From assembly GCF_011045195.1 (NCBI RefSeq), contig NZ_CP049199.1:3720001-3784000 (forward strand): 64,000 bases of DNA, given 5' to 3'. Origin of the DNA: Caulobacter soli (GTDB lineage: Bacteria; Pseudomonadota; Alphaproteobacteria; Caulobacterales; Caulobacteraceae). The notes beneath the pieces were generated by a model. It made no database searches, was not told the origin of the DNA, and saw only the letters and a program-made list of their open reading frames with translations. Of this stretch, positions 25,229 through 34,418 are shown one piece after another (position 1 is the stretch's first letter; each line of letters begins with the position of its first letter). The position numbers were made by a program, and so were the translations under genes.

Positions 25229-26638
25229 TCAGTGCGCCGGCGCCGAAGCCTTCGCCGCCGTCAGCGCTCGGAAGTCGATGTCGCTGTCGGCCACGAAGTA
25301 CAGCAGCGACGCCCAGGCGGCGATGTTCTGGGCCAGGTTCTCGGGCTTGACCTTGTCCAGGGTGTCGTCGGCGCTGTGGTGCAGATCAAAGTAGCGGCTG
25401 GCGTCCTGCGACAGGGCGGCGGCGGGCACGCCGGCCTCCTGCAGGCCCTCGACGTCCGAGCCGGCATGGCCGACCTCGCCGCGCGCCAGGAAGATCTTCA
25501 GCGGGGCCAGGGTGTTGACCGCCGCCTTCATGGCCGGGTGATCGGCCGAGCCCACCGGCAGGCGAACCTCGAATATCCGGTCGCCGCCGGTGTCGCTCTC
25601 GCCGGTGAACACGGTGCGGGCCACCTCGTCCTTGTGGGCGGCCATGTAGGCGTCGCTGGAGCCACCGGTTTCTTCGGAACCGAACATCACCACGCGGATG
25701 GTGCGCTTGGGATGCTTGGGCAGGTCGCCCAGCAGCTTGGCGGCGGCCGTGGTGATGGCCACGCCGGCGCCGTCGTCGATCGCGCCCTCGCCCGGATCCC
25801 AGGCGTCCAGGTGGCCGCCGATGACCAGCAGTTCGTCCGCCTTGGACGAGCCGGGGATCTCGCCGATCACGTTCCAGGCCACGGCCTTCTCGTCGACGTG
25901 CGACTGCAAGTTCAGCTTGATCTTCACGGGCTTGCCGCGCGACGCCAGGCGCTGGAGGAGATCGGCGTCCGGCACGCCCAGGGCGCCGGCCGGCACCTTC
26001 GGCGCGCCGTCGGCATATTGCATGGCGCCGGTGTGGGCCTGGCGGCTGTCGCTGGTCGAGACCGAGCGGGTCAGGTAGGCGACCGCGCCCTTCTTGCCGG
26101 CCAGGGCCGGGCCGACATAGCGCACGGCCGTGCCCGCGCCATAGCCCGAGCCGTCCTGGGTTCGGGTCATCGGCTGGTTGATGACGACGATCTTGCCCTT
26201 CACGGCGCTTTCCGGCGCGGCGGCCAAGTCGCCCAAGGTGGTGAACACCACGATCTCGGCCTCGATACCGCCCGCCGGGGTCGGGACCGAATTGCCCAGG
26301 CCCAGGATCGACAGCTTCATCTCGTAGGGCGCGGTGATCGAGGCGGCCTCCTCGCCCCGGATCCACGACGGCTTGGCGAACTGTTCAGCGCGGACGTTCT
26401 GGAAGCCCAGGGCCTTGAAGGTGGCCAGGCCCCAGTCCTTGGCGCGGGCCGCGCCCGGCGAGCCGACGTTGCGCGGGCCGATGTCGGTGGTCAGGGATTC
26501 CAGGATGGTCCAGCCGGTCTTGTCGGTCAGGGCCTTGTCGCGCAGGGCCGCGCCCGTGGCGGCGTCCTGAGCGTGAGCCGCGCCGGCCATCAGGGCGGCG
26601 GTGGCGGCGGCGGTCAGCAGAGTGCGGAACAGGCGCAT
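25229..26638 (-). CDS. Secreted M28-family metallopeptidase
   Basis: This is a zinc aminopeptidase of family M28 with an inserted PA domain. The 469-residue product has a signal peptide (MRLFRTLLTAAATAALMAGA, cleavage near residue 23), so it is periplasmic or secreted. The metal ligands are in VIGGHLDAWDPGEGAIDDGA (His, Asp), FGSEETGGSSDAY (Glu-Glu) and YFDLHHSADDTLDKV. The start ATG 26638 follows GGGAGA. It sits within the dcw cluster between murB and ddl, where no peptidase is normally found; a role in peptidoglycan recycling is possible but unsupported. Confidence 0.87.
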   Translation of the reverse strand: MRLFRTLLTAAATAALMAGAAHAQDAATGAALRDKALTDKTGWTILESLTTDIGPRNVGSPGAARAKDWGLATFKALGFQNVRAEQFAKPSWIRGEEAASITAPYEMKLSILGLGNSVPTPAGGIEAEIVVFTTLGDLAAAPESAVKGKIVVINQPMTRTQDGSGYGAGTAVRYVGPALAGKKGAVAYLTRSVSTSDSRQAHTGAMQYADGAPKVPAGALGVPDADLLQRLASRGKPVKIKLNLQSHVDEKAVAWNVIGEIPGSSKADELLVIGGHLDAWDPGEGAIDDGAGVAITTAAAKLLGDLPKHPKRTIRVVMFGSEETGGSSDAYMAAHKDEVARTVFTGESDTGGDRIFEVRLPVGSADHPAMKAAVNTLAPLKIFLARGEVGHAGSDVEGLQEAGVPAAALSQDASRYFDLHHSADDTLDKVKPENLAQNIAAWASLLYFVADSDIDFRALTAAKASAPAH

Positions 26639-26757
26639 GGAGTCTCCCTCGTTTGGGGATTTCATAGCACTGCTCCGGCCCCGGAATAGGCAACAACCGG
26701 ATGAACTATCCGTAACCTTTGGGCCGCTCGGGTGTTGGGCGCCGCTGAGCCTCAAAG

Positions 26758-26866
26758 CCTCCCCCTGTGGGGGAGGTGTCGGCGCAGCCGACGGAGGGGG
26801 GAGCTTGCCGAGGTGGGTCCAATCCCCCCACCGGCGCCTTCGCGCCGCCTCCCCCACAGGGGGAGG
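26758..26866. repeat. BIME-like inverted repeat element between murB and the M28 gene
   Basis: The left end hairpin CCTCCCCC-TGT-GGGGGAGG (26758-26776) and right end hairpin CCTCCCCC-ACA-GGGGGAGG (26848-26866) are exact reverse complements of each other. Between them lie GTCGGC-GCA-GCCGAC (26778-26792) and GGCGC-CTTC-GCGCC (26833-26846). The element abuts the murB stop codon, so it could be the transcript's 3' end. Confidence 0.82.
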
Positions 26867-26868
26867 TT

Positions 26869-27774
26869 TTAAGACGGACGCCCGATCCGCTTGATTTCCC
26901 AGTCCAGCTGGATCCCGGTCTTGGCCAGGACGTCGGCGCGGACCGTGTCGCCAAGGCCTTCCAGGTCGGCGGCGGTGGCTTCGCCGGTGTTGATCAGGAA
27001 GTTGCTGTGCAGCGGGCTGAACATCGCCCCGCCATAAGGCTTGCCGCGCCAGCCGGCCTCGTCGACCAGCTTCCACGACGAATGACCCGGCGGGTTCTTG
27101 AAGGTCGAGCCGCCGGTCTTCTCGCGGATCGGCTGGGTGGTCTCACGGCGCGCCGTGATCTCGGCCATGCGGGCCTTGATCGCGGCGGGCTCGTCGGCCG
27201 TCCCTTCGAACACAGCGTCCAGCACGATCGCGACGTCGCCGTCCTGCAGGGCGCTGTGGCGGTAGGTGTAGTGCAGATCGTCGACCGCCAGCTCGCGCAC
27301 CTGGCCGGCGCGGTCCATGACGCGGACGGATTTCACGACGTTGACGGTCTCTGAGCCGTAGCACCCGGCGTTCATGATCACGGCGCCGCCGATGGTGCCC
27401 GGGATGCCGGCGTAGAATTCCAGCCCCGCGATACCCGCCTCGGCCGCCTTGCGGGCCAGGATGGCGTCTGGCACGGCCGAGCCGGCCTTGATGCGGTTGT
27501 CGCCCAGCGGCTCGACCGCGTTGAAGCCCTTGCCCAGCCGGATCACCACGCCCTCGACGCCGCCGTCACGGACCAGCAGGTTGGAGCCCACGCCGATGGC
27601 CAGCACCGGCACGGCTGGGTCCAGGGCCTTCAGGAAGTCGGACAGGTCCTGTTCGTCAGCCGGCAGGAACACCACGTCGGCCGGACCGCCGACGCGGAAC
27701 CAGGTGAACGGCGCCAAGGCCTCGTCGAGCAGCAGCTTGCCGCGAACGGCGGGGAGCGAAGCCTTCCAGCTCAC
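26869..27774 (-). CDS. murB: UDP-N-acetylenolpyruvoylglucosamine reductase MurB
   Basis: MurB reduces UDP-GlcNAc-enolpyruvate to UDP-MurNAc with FAD and NADPH. The 301-residue length and the lack of the third-domain loop point to the type II family. Motifs include [36 protein letters not shown] (FAD), [18 protein letters not shown], and [19 protein letters not shown] near the C-terminus. The start is GTG 27774, overlapping the murC stop (GTGA). The stop codon lies inside the T-rich flank of the preceding repeat. Confidence 0.95.
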   Translation of the reverse strand: MSWKASLPAVRGKLLLDEALAPFTWFRVGGPADVVFLPADEQDLSDFLKALDPAVPVLAIGVGSNLLVRDGGVEGVVIRLGKGFNAVEPLGDNRIKAGSAVPDAILARKAAEAGIAGLEFYAGIPGTIGGAVIMNAGCYGSETVNVVKSVRVMDRAGQVRELAVDDLHYTYRHSALQDGDVAIVLDAVFEGTADEPAAIKARMAEITARRETTQPIREKTGGSTFKNPPGHSSWKLVDEAGWRGKPYGGAMFSPLHSNFLINTGEATAADLEGLGDTVRADVLAKTGIQLDWEIKRIGRPS

Positions 27775-29189
27775 TTCGCCAGCGCTTCCAGCTGGCCCGG
27801 CAGGGCATAGGCCCACGAGGTGATGTCGCCCGCGCCCAGCAGCACCACCAGGTCGCCAGCTTGCGCCTCCTGGGCGATCAGGGCCGGCAGGGCGGCCGGG
27901 CTTTCCAGCGGCAAGGCGCGGCGGTGACCGAACTTCTTGAGGCCCTCGACCAGGTGGTCGCGGTCGACGCCTTCGATCGGCTGTTCGCCGGCCGTGTAGA
28001 CGTCGGCGACGATCACCGTATCGGCGTCGTTGAAGCACGAGCTGAACTCGGTCATCAGGTCGCGCAGGCGGGTGAAGCGGTGGGGCTGGACCACGGCGAT
28101 CACCTTGCCGGTGCTGACCGCGCGGGCGGCCTTCAGCACGGCGGCGATCTCGACCGGGTGGTGACCGTAGTCGTCGACGATGCGGATGCCGTTGGCCACG
28201 CCCGTGGTGGTGAAGCGGCGCTTGACCCCGCCGAAGCCGGCCAAGCCGGCGCGGATGGCCTCGGCGTCGACGCCCAGCTCGCGGGCCACGGCCACGGCGG
28301 CGGTGGCGTTGAGCACGTTGTGATGCCCGGCCATCGGCATCTTCAGGTCTTCGTACAGCACCAGGTCGCCCGACAGCGGCGAGATCAGGATGTCGAACTT
28401 GGCGCCCTCGGGACCCATCTCGATGTTGCTGACGCGGACCTCGGCCTGCGGGTTCGTCCCATAGGTCACCAGGCGGCGGTTCTCGATCCGCGCGGTCAGG
28501 GCCTGGACTTCCGGGTGGTCGGTGCAGACCGCCGCGAAGCCGTAGAACGGGATGTTCTCGATGAAGTCCTGGAAGCCCTTCTTGACCGCGTCGAAGGTGC
28601 CCCAGTGGTCCAGGTGCTCGGCGTCGATATTGGTGACGATGGCCACGGTGGACTTCAGCTTCAGGAAGCTGCCGTCACTCTCGTCGGCCTCGACCACGAT
28701 CCAGTCGCCCTCGCCGACCTTGGCGTTGGTGCCGTAGGCGTTGATGATCCCGCCGTTGACCACGGTGGGGTCCAGGGCGCCGGCGTCCAGCAGGGCCGCG
28801 ACCATCGAGGTGGTCGTCGTCTTGCCATGCGTGCCGCCCACGGCCACCGAGAACTGGAGCCGCATCAGCTCGGCCAGCATCTCGGCGCGGCGCACCAGCG
28901 GCAGGCGCTTGTCGCGGCCGGCGGCCATCTCGACATTGTCGGCCTTGATCGCCGTCGAATAGACGATGGCCGACGCGCCTTCGACATTGGCCGCGTCCTG
29001 GCCGATGAAGATCCGCGCGCCCAGCTTTTCCAGCCGCTCGGTGTTGGCGCTGGCTTTCGCGTCGCTGCCCTGCACGGTGTAGCCAATGCGCAGCATGATC
29101 TCGGCGATGCCGGACATGCCGATGCCGCCAATGCCGATGAAGTGCACGGGGCCAAGTTCGAAGGGTACGGGGCGTCGACGCTGGATCAT
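27771..29189 (-). CDS. murC: UDP-N-acetylmuramate--L-alanine ligase MurC
   Basis: MurC adds the first L-Ala to UDP-MurNAc with ATP. The 472-residue product has the N-terminal nucleotide fold ([19 protein letters not shown]), the Mur P-loop GTHGKTTT at 119-126, [12 protein letters not shown], and C-terminal [18 protein letters not shown]. It overlaps murB by 4 bases. Upstream lie 161 bases and then divergent genes, so murC probably heads a separate transcript: its own promoter must lie in that gap, but none was recognised. Confidence 0.97.
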   Translation of the reverse strand: MIQRRRPVPFELGPVHFIGIGGIGMSGIAEIMLRIGYTVQGSDAKASANTERLEKLGARIFIGQDAANVEGASAIVYSTAIKADNVEMAAGRDKRLPLVRRAEMLAELMRLQFSVAVGGTHGKTTTTSMVAALLDAGALDPTVVNGGIINAYGTNAKVGEGDWIVVEADESDGSFLKLKSTVAIVTNIDAEHLDHWGTFDAVKKGFQDFIENIPFYGFAAVCTDHPEVQALTARIENRRLVTYGTNPQAEVRVSNIEMGPEGAKFDILISPLSGDLVLYEDLKMPMAGHHNVLNATAAVAVARELGVDAEAIRAGLAGFGGVKRRFTTTGVANGIRIVDDYGHHPVEIAAVLKAARAVSTGKVIAVVQPHRFTRLRDLMTEFSSCFNDADTVIVADVYTAGEQPIEGVDRDHLVEGLKKFGHRRALPLESPAALPALIAQEAQAGDLVVLLGAGDITSWAYALPGQLEALAK

Positions 29190-29350
29190 CCAGCCCGATT
29201 AGACGATTTGGCGGCGGGGTGGAACGGGCTGTTTCGTGCAGAAGCCGTGGATTTTGGCCGCCGGACCGCTCCATTTTCGCAATCGCCCCCAAGTGCGGCC
29301 TGGGACGGGCGCTATCCTGAGGGACCCGCCTTCACATCCGAGAGGTCGTC

Positions 29351-29944
29351 ATGACAGCGAGCCCTCCCCTCCAGACCCGTCGCGACGCGATCACCGTCGG
29401 CCTGATCGCTAGCGTGCTGGTCGCGGGCCGCGCCGAGGCCGCCCCAGCGGACCATGATCCCAGCCAAGGACTCACCGGCGGTCCCGATGACTGGGCCTTC
29501 CTGGTCGGCCGTTGGAACGTCCGACACAGGCGGCTGAAAAAGCGGCTGGTCGGCGACACCGAGTGGGAGGACTTCGCCGGAACCTGCGTCAACTGGCCCC
29601 TGATGGAGGGCCTCGGCAATGTCGACGACAACGTGCTGGAGCTACCGGGCGGGACCTATCGCGGCGTCGGCGTCCGCGCTTTCAATCCCGAGACGCGCCA
29701 GTGGTCGATCTGGTGGATCGACTCGCGCCTGGGCGGGATGGACCCACCGGTGCGCGGCGGCTTCAAGGACGGGGTCGGCGTGTTCATCGGCGCCGACACC
29801 TATCAGGGCCGGCCGATCATCATGCGCTTCCGCTGGACGGAGGTCACCGCCACGACGGCCAAGTGGGACCAGGCCTTCTCGCCCGACGGCGGCAAGACCT
29901 GGGAGACCAACTGGCTGATGCAGTTCACTCGCGCGCCGGCGTGA
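29351..29944 (+). CDS. Tat-exported DUF1579-like protein
   Basis: This 197-residue protein has a twin-arginine signal (TRRDAITVGLIASVLVAG, residues 9-26), so it is likely exported folded. The mature part (FLVGRWNVRHRRLKKRLVGD, VRAFNPETRQWSIWWIDSRL, WDQAFSPDGGKTWETNWLM) is the DUF1579 / lipocalin-like beta-barrel type. No enzymatic residue is obvious. It lies on the strand opposite to the dcw genes, divergent from murC, so it is an insertion in the cluster. Confidence 0.75.
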   Translation: MTASPPLQTRRDAITVGLIASVLVAGRAEAAPADHDPSQGLTGGPDDWAFLVGRWNVRHRRLKKRLVGDTEWEDFAGTCVNWPLMEGLGNVDDNVLELPGGTYRGVGVRAFNPETRQWSIWWIDSRLGGMDPPVRGGFKDGVGVFIGADTYQGRPIIMRFRWTEVTATTAKWDQAFSPDGGKTWETNWLMQFTRAPA

Positions 29945-30007
29945 GGCTCGCAACCCGGAACCGGCTTGGCGCGCTTAGTTCGGCATCGATCCGGAGCGGG
30001 GCTCGCC

Positions 30008-30454
30008 ATGGCGACGAAACTCTCACGCGACGACCTGGTGGAGCACCTGGTCAAGGCCGGCGAGGCCGAGGTCGCTGGCGCGCCGCCCGACGAGATCGCC
30101 GGCTATTTCGACACCGAGGCCTTCCGCTTCCACGGCCCGGACGGCTTCGAGACCGACTACGACGGGCTGAACGCCTATTTCGCCGCGATCCGCGCCGCGT
30201 TCGACGACCGGACGATCCGGCGCGGCATCATCGTCGTCGAGGGCGACACGGCGGCCTGCCAGACCTGGATGGAAGGCACGTTCGTCCGCGCGTTCACGAT
30301 GTCGCCCGCCGGCCCGCTGCCGCCCAACGGGGCGCGTGTCACCTGGGACCTGATCAACATCTTCCGGTTCGACGATCGCGGCCGGCTGATCGAGGAGTTC
30401 GTACGCACCGACTATCGCAGCTTCCTGCGGCAGCTGGGCGCGGAGGGGCGGTAG
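30008..30454 (+). CDS. SnoaL-like nuclear transport factor 2-fold protein
   Basis: This 148-residue protein has the SnoaL/NTF2 cone fold: EIAGYFDTEAFRFHGPDGFE, LNAYFAAIRAAFDD, GDTAACQTWMEGTFVRAF, VTWDLINIFRFDDRGRLIE. Proteins of this type are small isomerases or ligand binders. It starts at ATG 30008, 63 bases after the DUF1579-like gene on the same strand, and ends 3 bases from the convergent murG stop. The two plus-strand genes look like one unit inserted into the cluster. Confidence 0.8.
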   Translation: MATKLSRDDLVEHLVKAGEAEVAGAPPDEIAGYFDTEAFRFHGPDGFETDYDGLNAYFAAIRAAFDDRTIRRGIIVVEGDTAACQTWMEGTFVRAFTMSPAGPLPPNGARVTWDLINIFRFDDRGRLIEEFVRTDYRSFLRQLGAEGR

Positions 30455-30457
30455 CGC

Positions 30458-31543
30458 CTAGCGCGCCGTCTTCTCCACCAGGTCCGCCAGTTCCTCGGCC
30501 GCGTTCGGCTTGGCCACCGACCGCGCCCCGGCCGCCATGCGAGCCAGGCGTTCGGGGTCCTTGAGCAGGGCGTTCAGCGCCCCGGCCATGGCGTCGACGG
30601 TCAGTTCGTCTTCCAGGCAGACGGCGGCGGCGCCGGCGTCTTCCAGGAGCTTGGCGTTGAAGCGCTGGTGGTCGTCGGCGGCGATCTTCAGGGGCACCAG
30701 GATCGACGGGCGGCCGGCCACGGCCAGCTCGGTGCAGGTCGAGGCGCCGGCCCGGCCGATCACCAGATGGGCCTGGCGCAGATAGCCGGCCATGTCGCGG
30801 AAGAACGGCGCGACCTCGCAGTCGACCATGGCGTTGCGGTAGATCTTGCGGGCGCCTTCCATGCTCTCGGGACGGGCCTGCTGGAACACCTTCAGGCGGC
30901 CGCGCATCTCCTCGGGCAGCTTGGCGACAGCCTCGGGAATCAGTTCCGACAGCAGGCGCGCGCCCTGGCTGCCGCCGGTGACCAGGATGCGCAGCTGCAC
31001 CTCGGGCGGCAGGTAGGGCACGTCGTAGAGCGCGCGCACGGGCGGCCGCACGGGATTGCCCACCACTTGGGCGCGGGCCTTCACGGCCGGCTTGGCCAGC
31101 TCCAGCGTCGGGAAGGCGCACGCCACCGCGTCGACCTTAGGGGCCAGGAAGCGGTTCACGCGGCCCAGCACCGCGTTCTGCTCGTGGATTACGGTGGGCC
31201 GCTTTTGGGAGAGGGCGCCCAGCAGGGCCGGCAGGGCGGGATAGCCGCCGAAACCCACGACCACGGCCGGGTCCAGGCGCTTGAACGCGGCCTTGGCCTG
31301 GTTCATGCCCTGCCAGACCACCAGGCCGGCCTTGAGCATGCCGATGGGATCGCCGGACTTGGCGGTGGCGGCCGAGAGGGCCAGGCGCTCCTCGGCGGGG
31401 AACTTGTCGGCGTACAGCGCGCCGCGCTCGTCGGTGGCCAGCACGATGCGCCAGCCGCGGCCGGCCAGGGTCTCGGCCAGGGCCTGGGCGGGAAACAGGT
31501 GTCCGCCGGTGCCTCCGGCGGCGACGACAGCCAGCTTGCTCAT
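30458..31543 (-). CDS. murG: UDP-GlcNAc:undecaprenyl-PP-MurNAc-pentapeptide GlcNAc transferase MurG
   Basis: MurG makes lipid II from lipid I at the inner face of the inner membrane. The 361-residue product has the N-terminal GGTGGH motif (residues 10-15), FGGYPALPALLGA, VIHEQNAVLGRVNRFLAPKV, LVTGGSQGARLLSELIP and VIGRAGASTCTELAVAGRPS, all GT28 hallmarks. It starts at ATG 31543, 66 bases downstream of ftsW. Confidence 0.97.
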   Translation of the reverse strand: MSKLAVVAAGGTGGHLFPAQALAETLAGRGWRIVLATDERGALYADKFPAEERLALSAATAKSGDPIGMLKAGLVVWQGMNQAKAAFKRLDPAVVVGFGGYPALPALLGALSQKRPTVIHEQNAVLGRVNRFLAPKVDAVACAFPTLELAKPAVKARAQVVGNPVRPPVRALYDVPYLPPEVQLRILVTGGSQGARLLSELIPEAVAKLPEEMRGRLKVFQQARPESMEGARKIYRNAMVDCEVAPFFRDMAGYLRQAHLVIGRAGASTCTELAVAGRPSILVPLKIAADDHQRFNAKLLEDAGAAAVCLEDELTVDAMAGALNALLKDPERLARMAAGARSVAKPNAAEELADLVEKTAR

Positions 31544-31609
31544 TGGGATGCGGCTCCGGAACGCGAGCGAATGATCGGCAAGGCGACTCTCCTCAAGAGA
31601 ATCCTACCC

Positions 31610-32776
31610 CTAGGCCCCCGCCTGATCGAATTCTCCAGCCCCGCCATAGGCCCCCGGACGCTTGCGCGTCAACGCCAAGGCCATGCCCAGGGTCAATCCC
31701 ATGGCCAGCATCGACGAGCCGCCATAGCTGATGAAGGGCAAGGTCATGCCCTTGGTGGGGATCATGTTGAGGTTCACGGCCACGTTGATGAAGGCCTGCT
31801 GGCCTACCAGGACGAACAGGCCCGAGGCCGCCACCTGCTCGAAGGTGTCGGTCAGTTTCATGGCCTTGTAGAGCCCGCGCACCACGATGAAGGCGAACAG
31901 GGTGATCAGGGCCAGCGAGAACACCAGGCCGTATTCCTCGGCGGCGACCGAGTAGATGAAGTCGGTGTGCAGGTCGGGCACGTGGCGCTTCATCACGCCC
32001 TCGCCCGGACCGCGACCAAACAGGCCGCCGGCGTGGATGGCCTCGGCGGCGCGGGTGATCTGGTGGGTGTCGGCCTGGTCGGGGCTGAGGAACTTCTGCA
32101 CCCGGGCGTGGACGTGATCGAACAGGAAATAGGTCGACATCAGCCCGCCGACGGCCACCGCGCCCAGGCCCATGATCCACGAGATCGGCACCCCGGCCAT
32201 CCAGAAGGCGGCCCCGAAGGCGATGGTGATCAGCACGGTCTGGCCGACGTCGGGCTGGACCAGCAGCAGGGCCACGGCGACGAAATAGAGGAAGAAGGCG
32301 ATCGAGACGCCCGGCACGCCCTCGCCCTTCTGCCCCTCGGCGAACATCCAGGAGACCAGCACGATCAGGGCCGGCTTCATGAATTCCGAGGGCTGGAAGG
32401 TGAAGCCGCCGATCAGCAGCCAGCGGGCAGCGCCCTTGGCGCTGTGGCCGATGAACGGCAGGGCCGCCATCACCCCGATCGCCGCCAGATAGATGAAGAA
32501 GGCCGAGCGCCGGATGCCCTTGGGGCCCAGCATCGACACCGACAGCACGATCACCGCTGCGCCCAGGCCGAAGATGCACTGGCGCACGGCGAAGTGGAAC
32601 TGGTCGTCGATGCCGATCCGCGCGGCGGCGGCCGGGCTGGAGGCGAACGACAGCAAGACGCCCACGGTGACCAGGATCGCGGTGGCGCTCAGCAGCCAGC
32701 GATCGGTCGTCCACCACCAGACGCCGAGCCGCGAGCGGTCGGTGCGGGCGAAGGCGTGGGTGGTCTGGAACGTCAT
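31610..32776 (-). CDS. ftsW: Lipid II polymerase FtsW
   Basis: FtsW is the SEDS-family septal peptidoglycan glycosyltransferase that works with FtsI. The 388-residue product has about ten transmembrane segments. Conserved motifs include SAKGAARWLLIGGFTFQPSE, LLLVQPDVGQTVLI with the catalytic Asp, DFIYSVAAEEYGLV and the C-terminal GMTLPFISYGGSSML. It lies after a repeat-filled gap from murD, so transcription may be attenuated there. Confidence 0.96.
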   Translation of the reverse strand: MTFQTTHAFARTDRSRLGVWWWTTDRWLLSATAILVTVGVLLSFASSPAAAARIGIDDQFHFAVRQCIFGLGAAVIVLSVSMLGPKGIRRSAFFIYLAAIGVMAALPFIGHSAKGAARWLLIGGFTFQPSEFMKPALIVLVSWMFAEGQKGEGVPGVSIAFFLYFVAVALLLVQPDVGQTVLITIAFGAAFWMAGVPISWIMGLGAVAVGGLMSTYFLFDHVHARVQKFLSPDQADTHQITRAAEAIHAGGLFGRGPGEGVMKRHVPDLHTDFIYSVAAEEYGLVFSLALITLFAFIVVRGLYKAMKLTDTFEQVAASGLFVLVGQQAFINVAVNLNMIPTKGMTLPFISYGGSSMLAMGLTLGMALALTRKRPGAYGGAGEFDQAGA

Positions 32777-32850
32777 GGTCGGAGGGTCGGAGTTTAGGGT
32801 TAAGCGAGTGTTGTTGTGGCGCTTCTAAGCGATGCGGCGAATGGACTCGA

Positions 32851-32972
32851 ACTTGCCCCCACCTGACCGCTTCGCGGTCTGTCCGCCCCCATAGGGGGCG
32901 GAGGACGCCGCACGGCGCGCCTCTTCTCCCTTCGGGGGAAGACGATCGCGAAGCGATCCGTAGGGGGCAAGT
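32851..32972. repeat. Cloverleaf-like repeat element between murD and ftsW
   Basis: Outer arms ACTTGCCCCC (32851-32860) and GGGGGCAAGT (32963-32972) pair perfectly. Inside are four hairpins: GACCGC-TTC-GCGGTC (32865-32879), CCGCCCCC-ATA-GGGGGCGG (32883-32901), CTTCTCCC-TTC-GGGGGAAG (32923-32941) and GATCGC-GAA-GCGATC (32944-32958). The 210-base gap holds no gene. Confidence 0.8.
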
Positions 32973-32986
32973 GTTCGCCCTAAAGC

Positions 32987-34405
32987 CTAAGCTCGTTTCG
33001 CCGCCGAAGCCGGCGCCTTGCCAAGCCCGTTGACCGCCGCGCGGAAGGCCTCGCCCCGCTGCTCGAAGTCGGCGAACTGGTCGAACGAGGCGCAGGCGGG
33101 CGACAGCAGGACGATGGCCTCCTCGCCCGACGCGGCGGCGTCGGCATAGGCGGCGGCCACGGCGGCCTCGATGTCGCCGCACTGGCGCACCGGGGCCTTG
33201 CCCTCCAGCGTCTTGCCGAAATCCTCGGCCGCCTGGCCGATCAGATAGGCCGTGGCGACGCGCGGGAACAGGTCGGTCAGGTCGTCGATGCCGCCCGCCT
33301 TGGGCACCCCGCCGGCGATCCAGTAGAACTTGGGATAGGACGACATCGCCTGGCGGGCGGCGTCGGCGTTGGTCGCCTTGCTGTCGTTGACGAAGCGGAC
33401 CTTGCCGATCTTGCCGACCGTCTCCATCCGATGGGCCAGGCCCGGGAAGCTCATCAGGCCGTCGACGGCCTGGTGCGAGGGGATGCCCAGGGCCCGGGCG
33501 GCGGCGTAGGCGGCCGCGGCGTTCTGCCAGTTGTGGCGGCCCGGCAGACTGCGGGCCCGCAGCAGGTCCACCATCTCGGTCACCCGCTCGCCCGTGGCGT
33601 CGTACAGCACGCCCTGCAGGGCGTAGACGCCGCGGCCCATGGCCTTGCCGGCGCTGATCGGCCAGATGGTGCGGCGGTTGGCGGCGGTGATTTCGGTGCA
33701 GATCTGCTGGCACCAGGGATCGTCCACCCCGATGATCGCGGTGTCGCCCTTGCCCTGGTTCAGGAAGATCCGGCGCTTGGCGGCGATATAGCCGTCCATG
33801 CCGCCGTGACGGTCCAGGTGGTCGGGCGAGATGTTCAGCAGCACCACGGCGTCGGGCTTGAGGCTGGACGTCAGATCCAGCTGGTAGGACGACAGTTCAA
33901 GCACGTAAACCGCGCCGCCGTGCATGTCCTCAAGGCCCAGCACGCCCTCGCCGATATTGCCGCCCACCCGGGTGTCGCGCCCGGCCTGCCGGCACAGGTG
34001 GCCGATCAGGGCGGTCGTGGTCGACTTGCCGTTGGTGCCGGTGATGGCGACGATCTTGGGCTTCTTGTGCTCGGGCGCGGCGTTCACCGTGCGGGCGAAC
34101 AGCTCGATGTCGCCCAGGATCTCGACCCCGGCGGCCTTGGCCTTGCCGACCGTCCAGTGCGGCTTGGGATGGGTCAGCGGCACGCCCGGCGACAGCATGA
34201 GGGCCGCGAACTGGCTCCAGTCGGCGGTGTTGAGATCGACGACGTTCAGGCCCTCGGCCACGGCGGCCTCACGGCTGGCGGGCTTCTCGTCCCACAGCGC
34301 CACCTTGGCCCCGCCGGCGATCAGCGCGCGCGCGGCCGTCAGCCCCGTCCGGCCCAGGCCGAACACAGCGACGGTCTTGCCCTCGAAACCGCGGACCGGG
34401 ATCAT
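32987..34405 (-). CDS. murD: UDP-N-acetylmuramoylalanine--D-glutamate ligase MurD
   Basis: MurD adds D-Glu to UDP-MurNAc-L-Ala. The 472-residue product has KTVAVFGLGRTGLTAARALI at the N-terminus, the Mur P-loop in AITGTNGKSTTTALIG, the LELSSYQLDLTSSL segment, LNISPDHLDRHGGMDGYIAA and the C-terminal RFVNDSKATNADAARQAM. It starts at ATG 34405, 13 bases after the mraY stop. It ends with a short charged tail. Confidence 0.96.
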   Translation of the reverse strand: MIPVRGFEGKTVAVFGLGRTGLTAARALIAGGAKVALWDEKPASREAAVAEGLNVVDLNTADWSQFAALMLSPGVPLTHPKPHWTVGKAKAAGVEILGDIELFARTVNAAPEHKKPKIVAITGTNGKSTTTALIGHLCRQAGRDTRVGGNIGEGVLGLEDMHGGAVYVLELSSYQLDLTSSLKPDAVVLLNISPDHLDRHGGMDGYIAAKRRIFLNQGKGDTAIIGVDDPWCQQICTEITAANRRTIWPISAGKAMGRGVYALQGVLYDATGERVTEMVDLLRARSLPGRHNWQNAAAAYAAARALGIPSHQAVDGLMSFPGLAHRMETVGKIGKVRFVNDSKATNADAARQAMSSYPKFYWIAGGVPKAGGIDDLTDLFPRVATAYLIGQAAEDFGKTLEGKAPVRQCGDIEAAVAAAYADAAASGEEAIVLLSPACASFDQFADFEQRGEAFRAAVNGLGKAPASAAKRA

Positions 34406-34418
34406 GGCTCGCCCTCTC

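Noticed and set aside
30668..32797. 709-codon plus-strand open frame across murG and ftsW
   Set aside because: Antisense to essential conserved genes with no recognisable domain; compositional shadow.
32851..32972. tRNA-like gene
   Set aside because: The cloverleaf pattern lacks an anticodon loop, T-loop GTTCRANYC and CCA; it is a palindromic repeat element.
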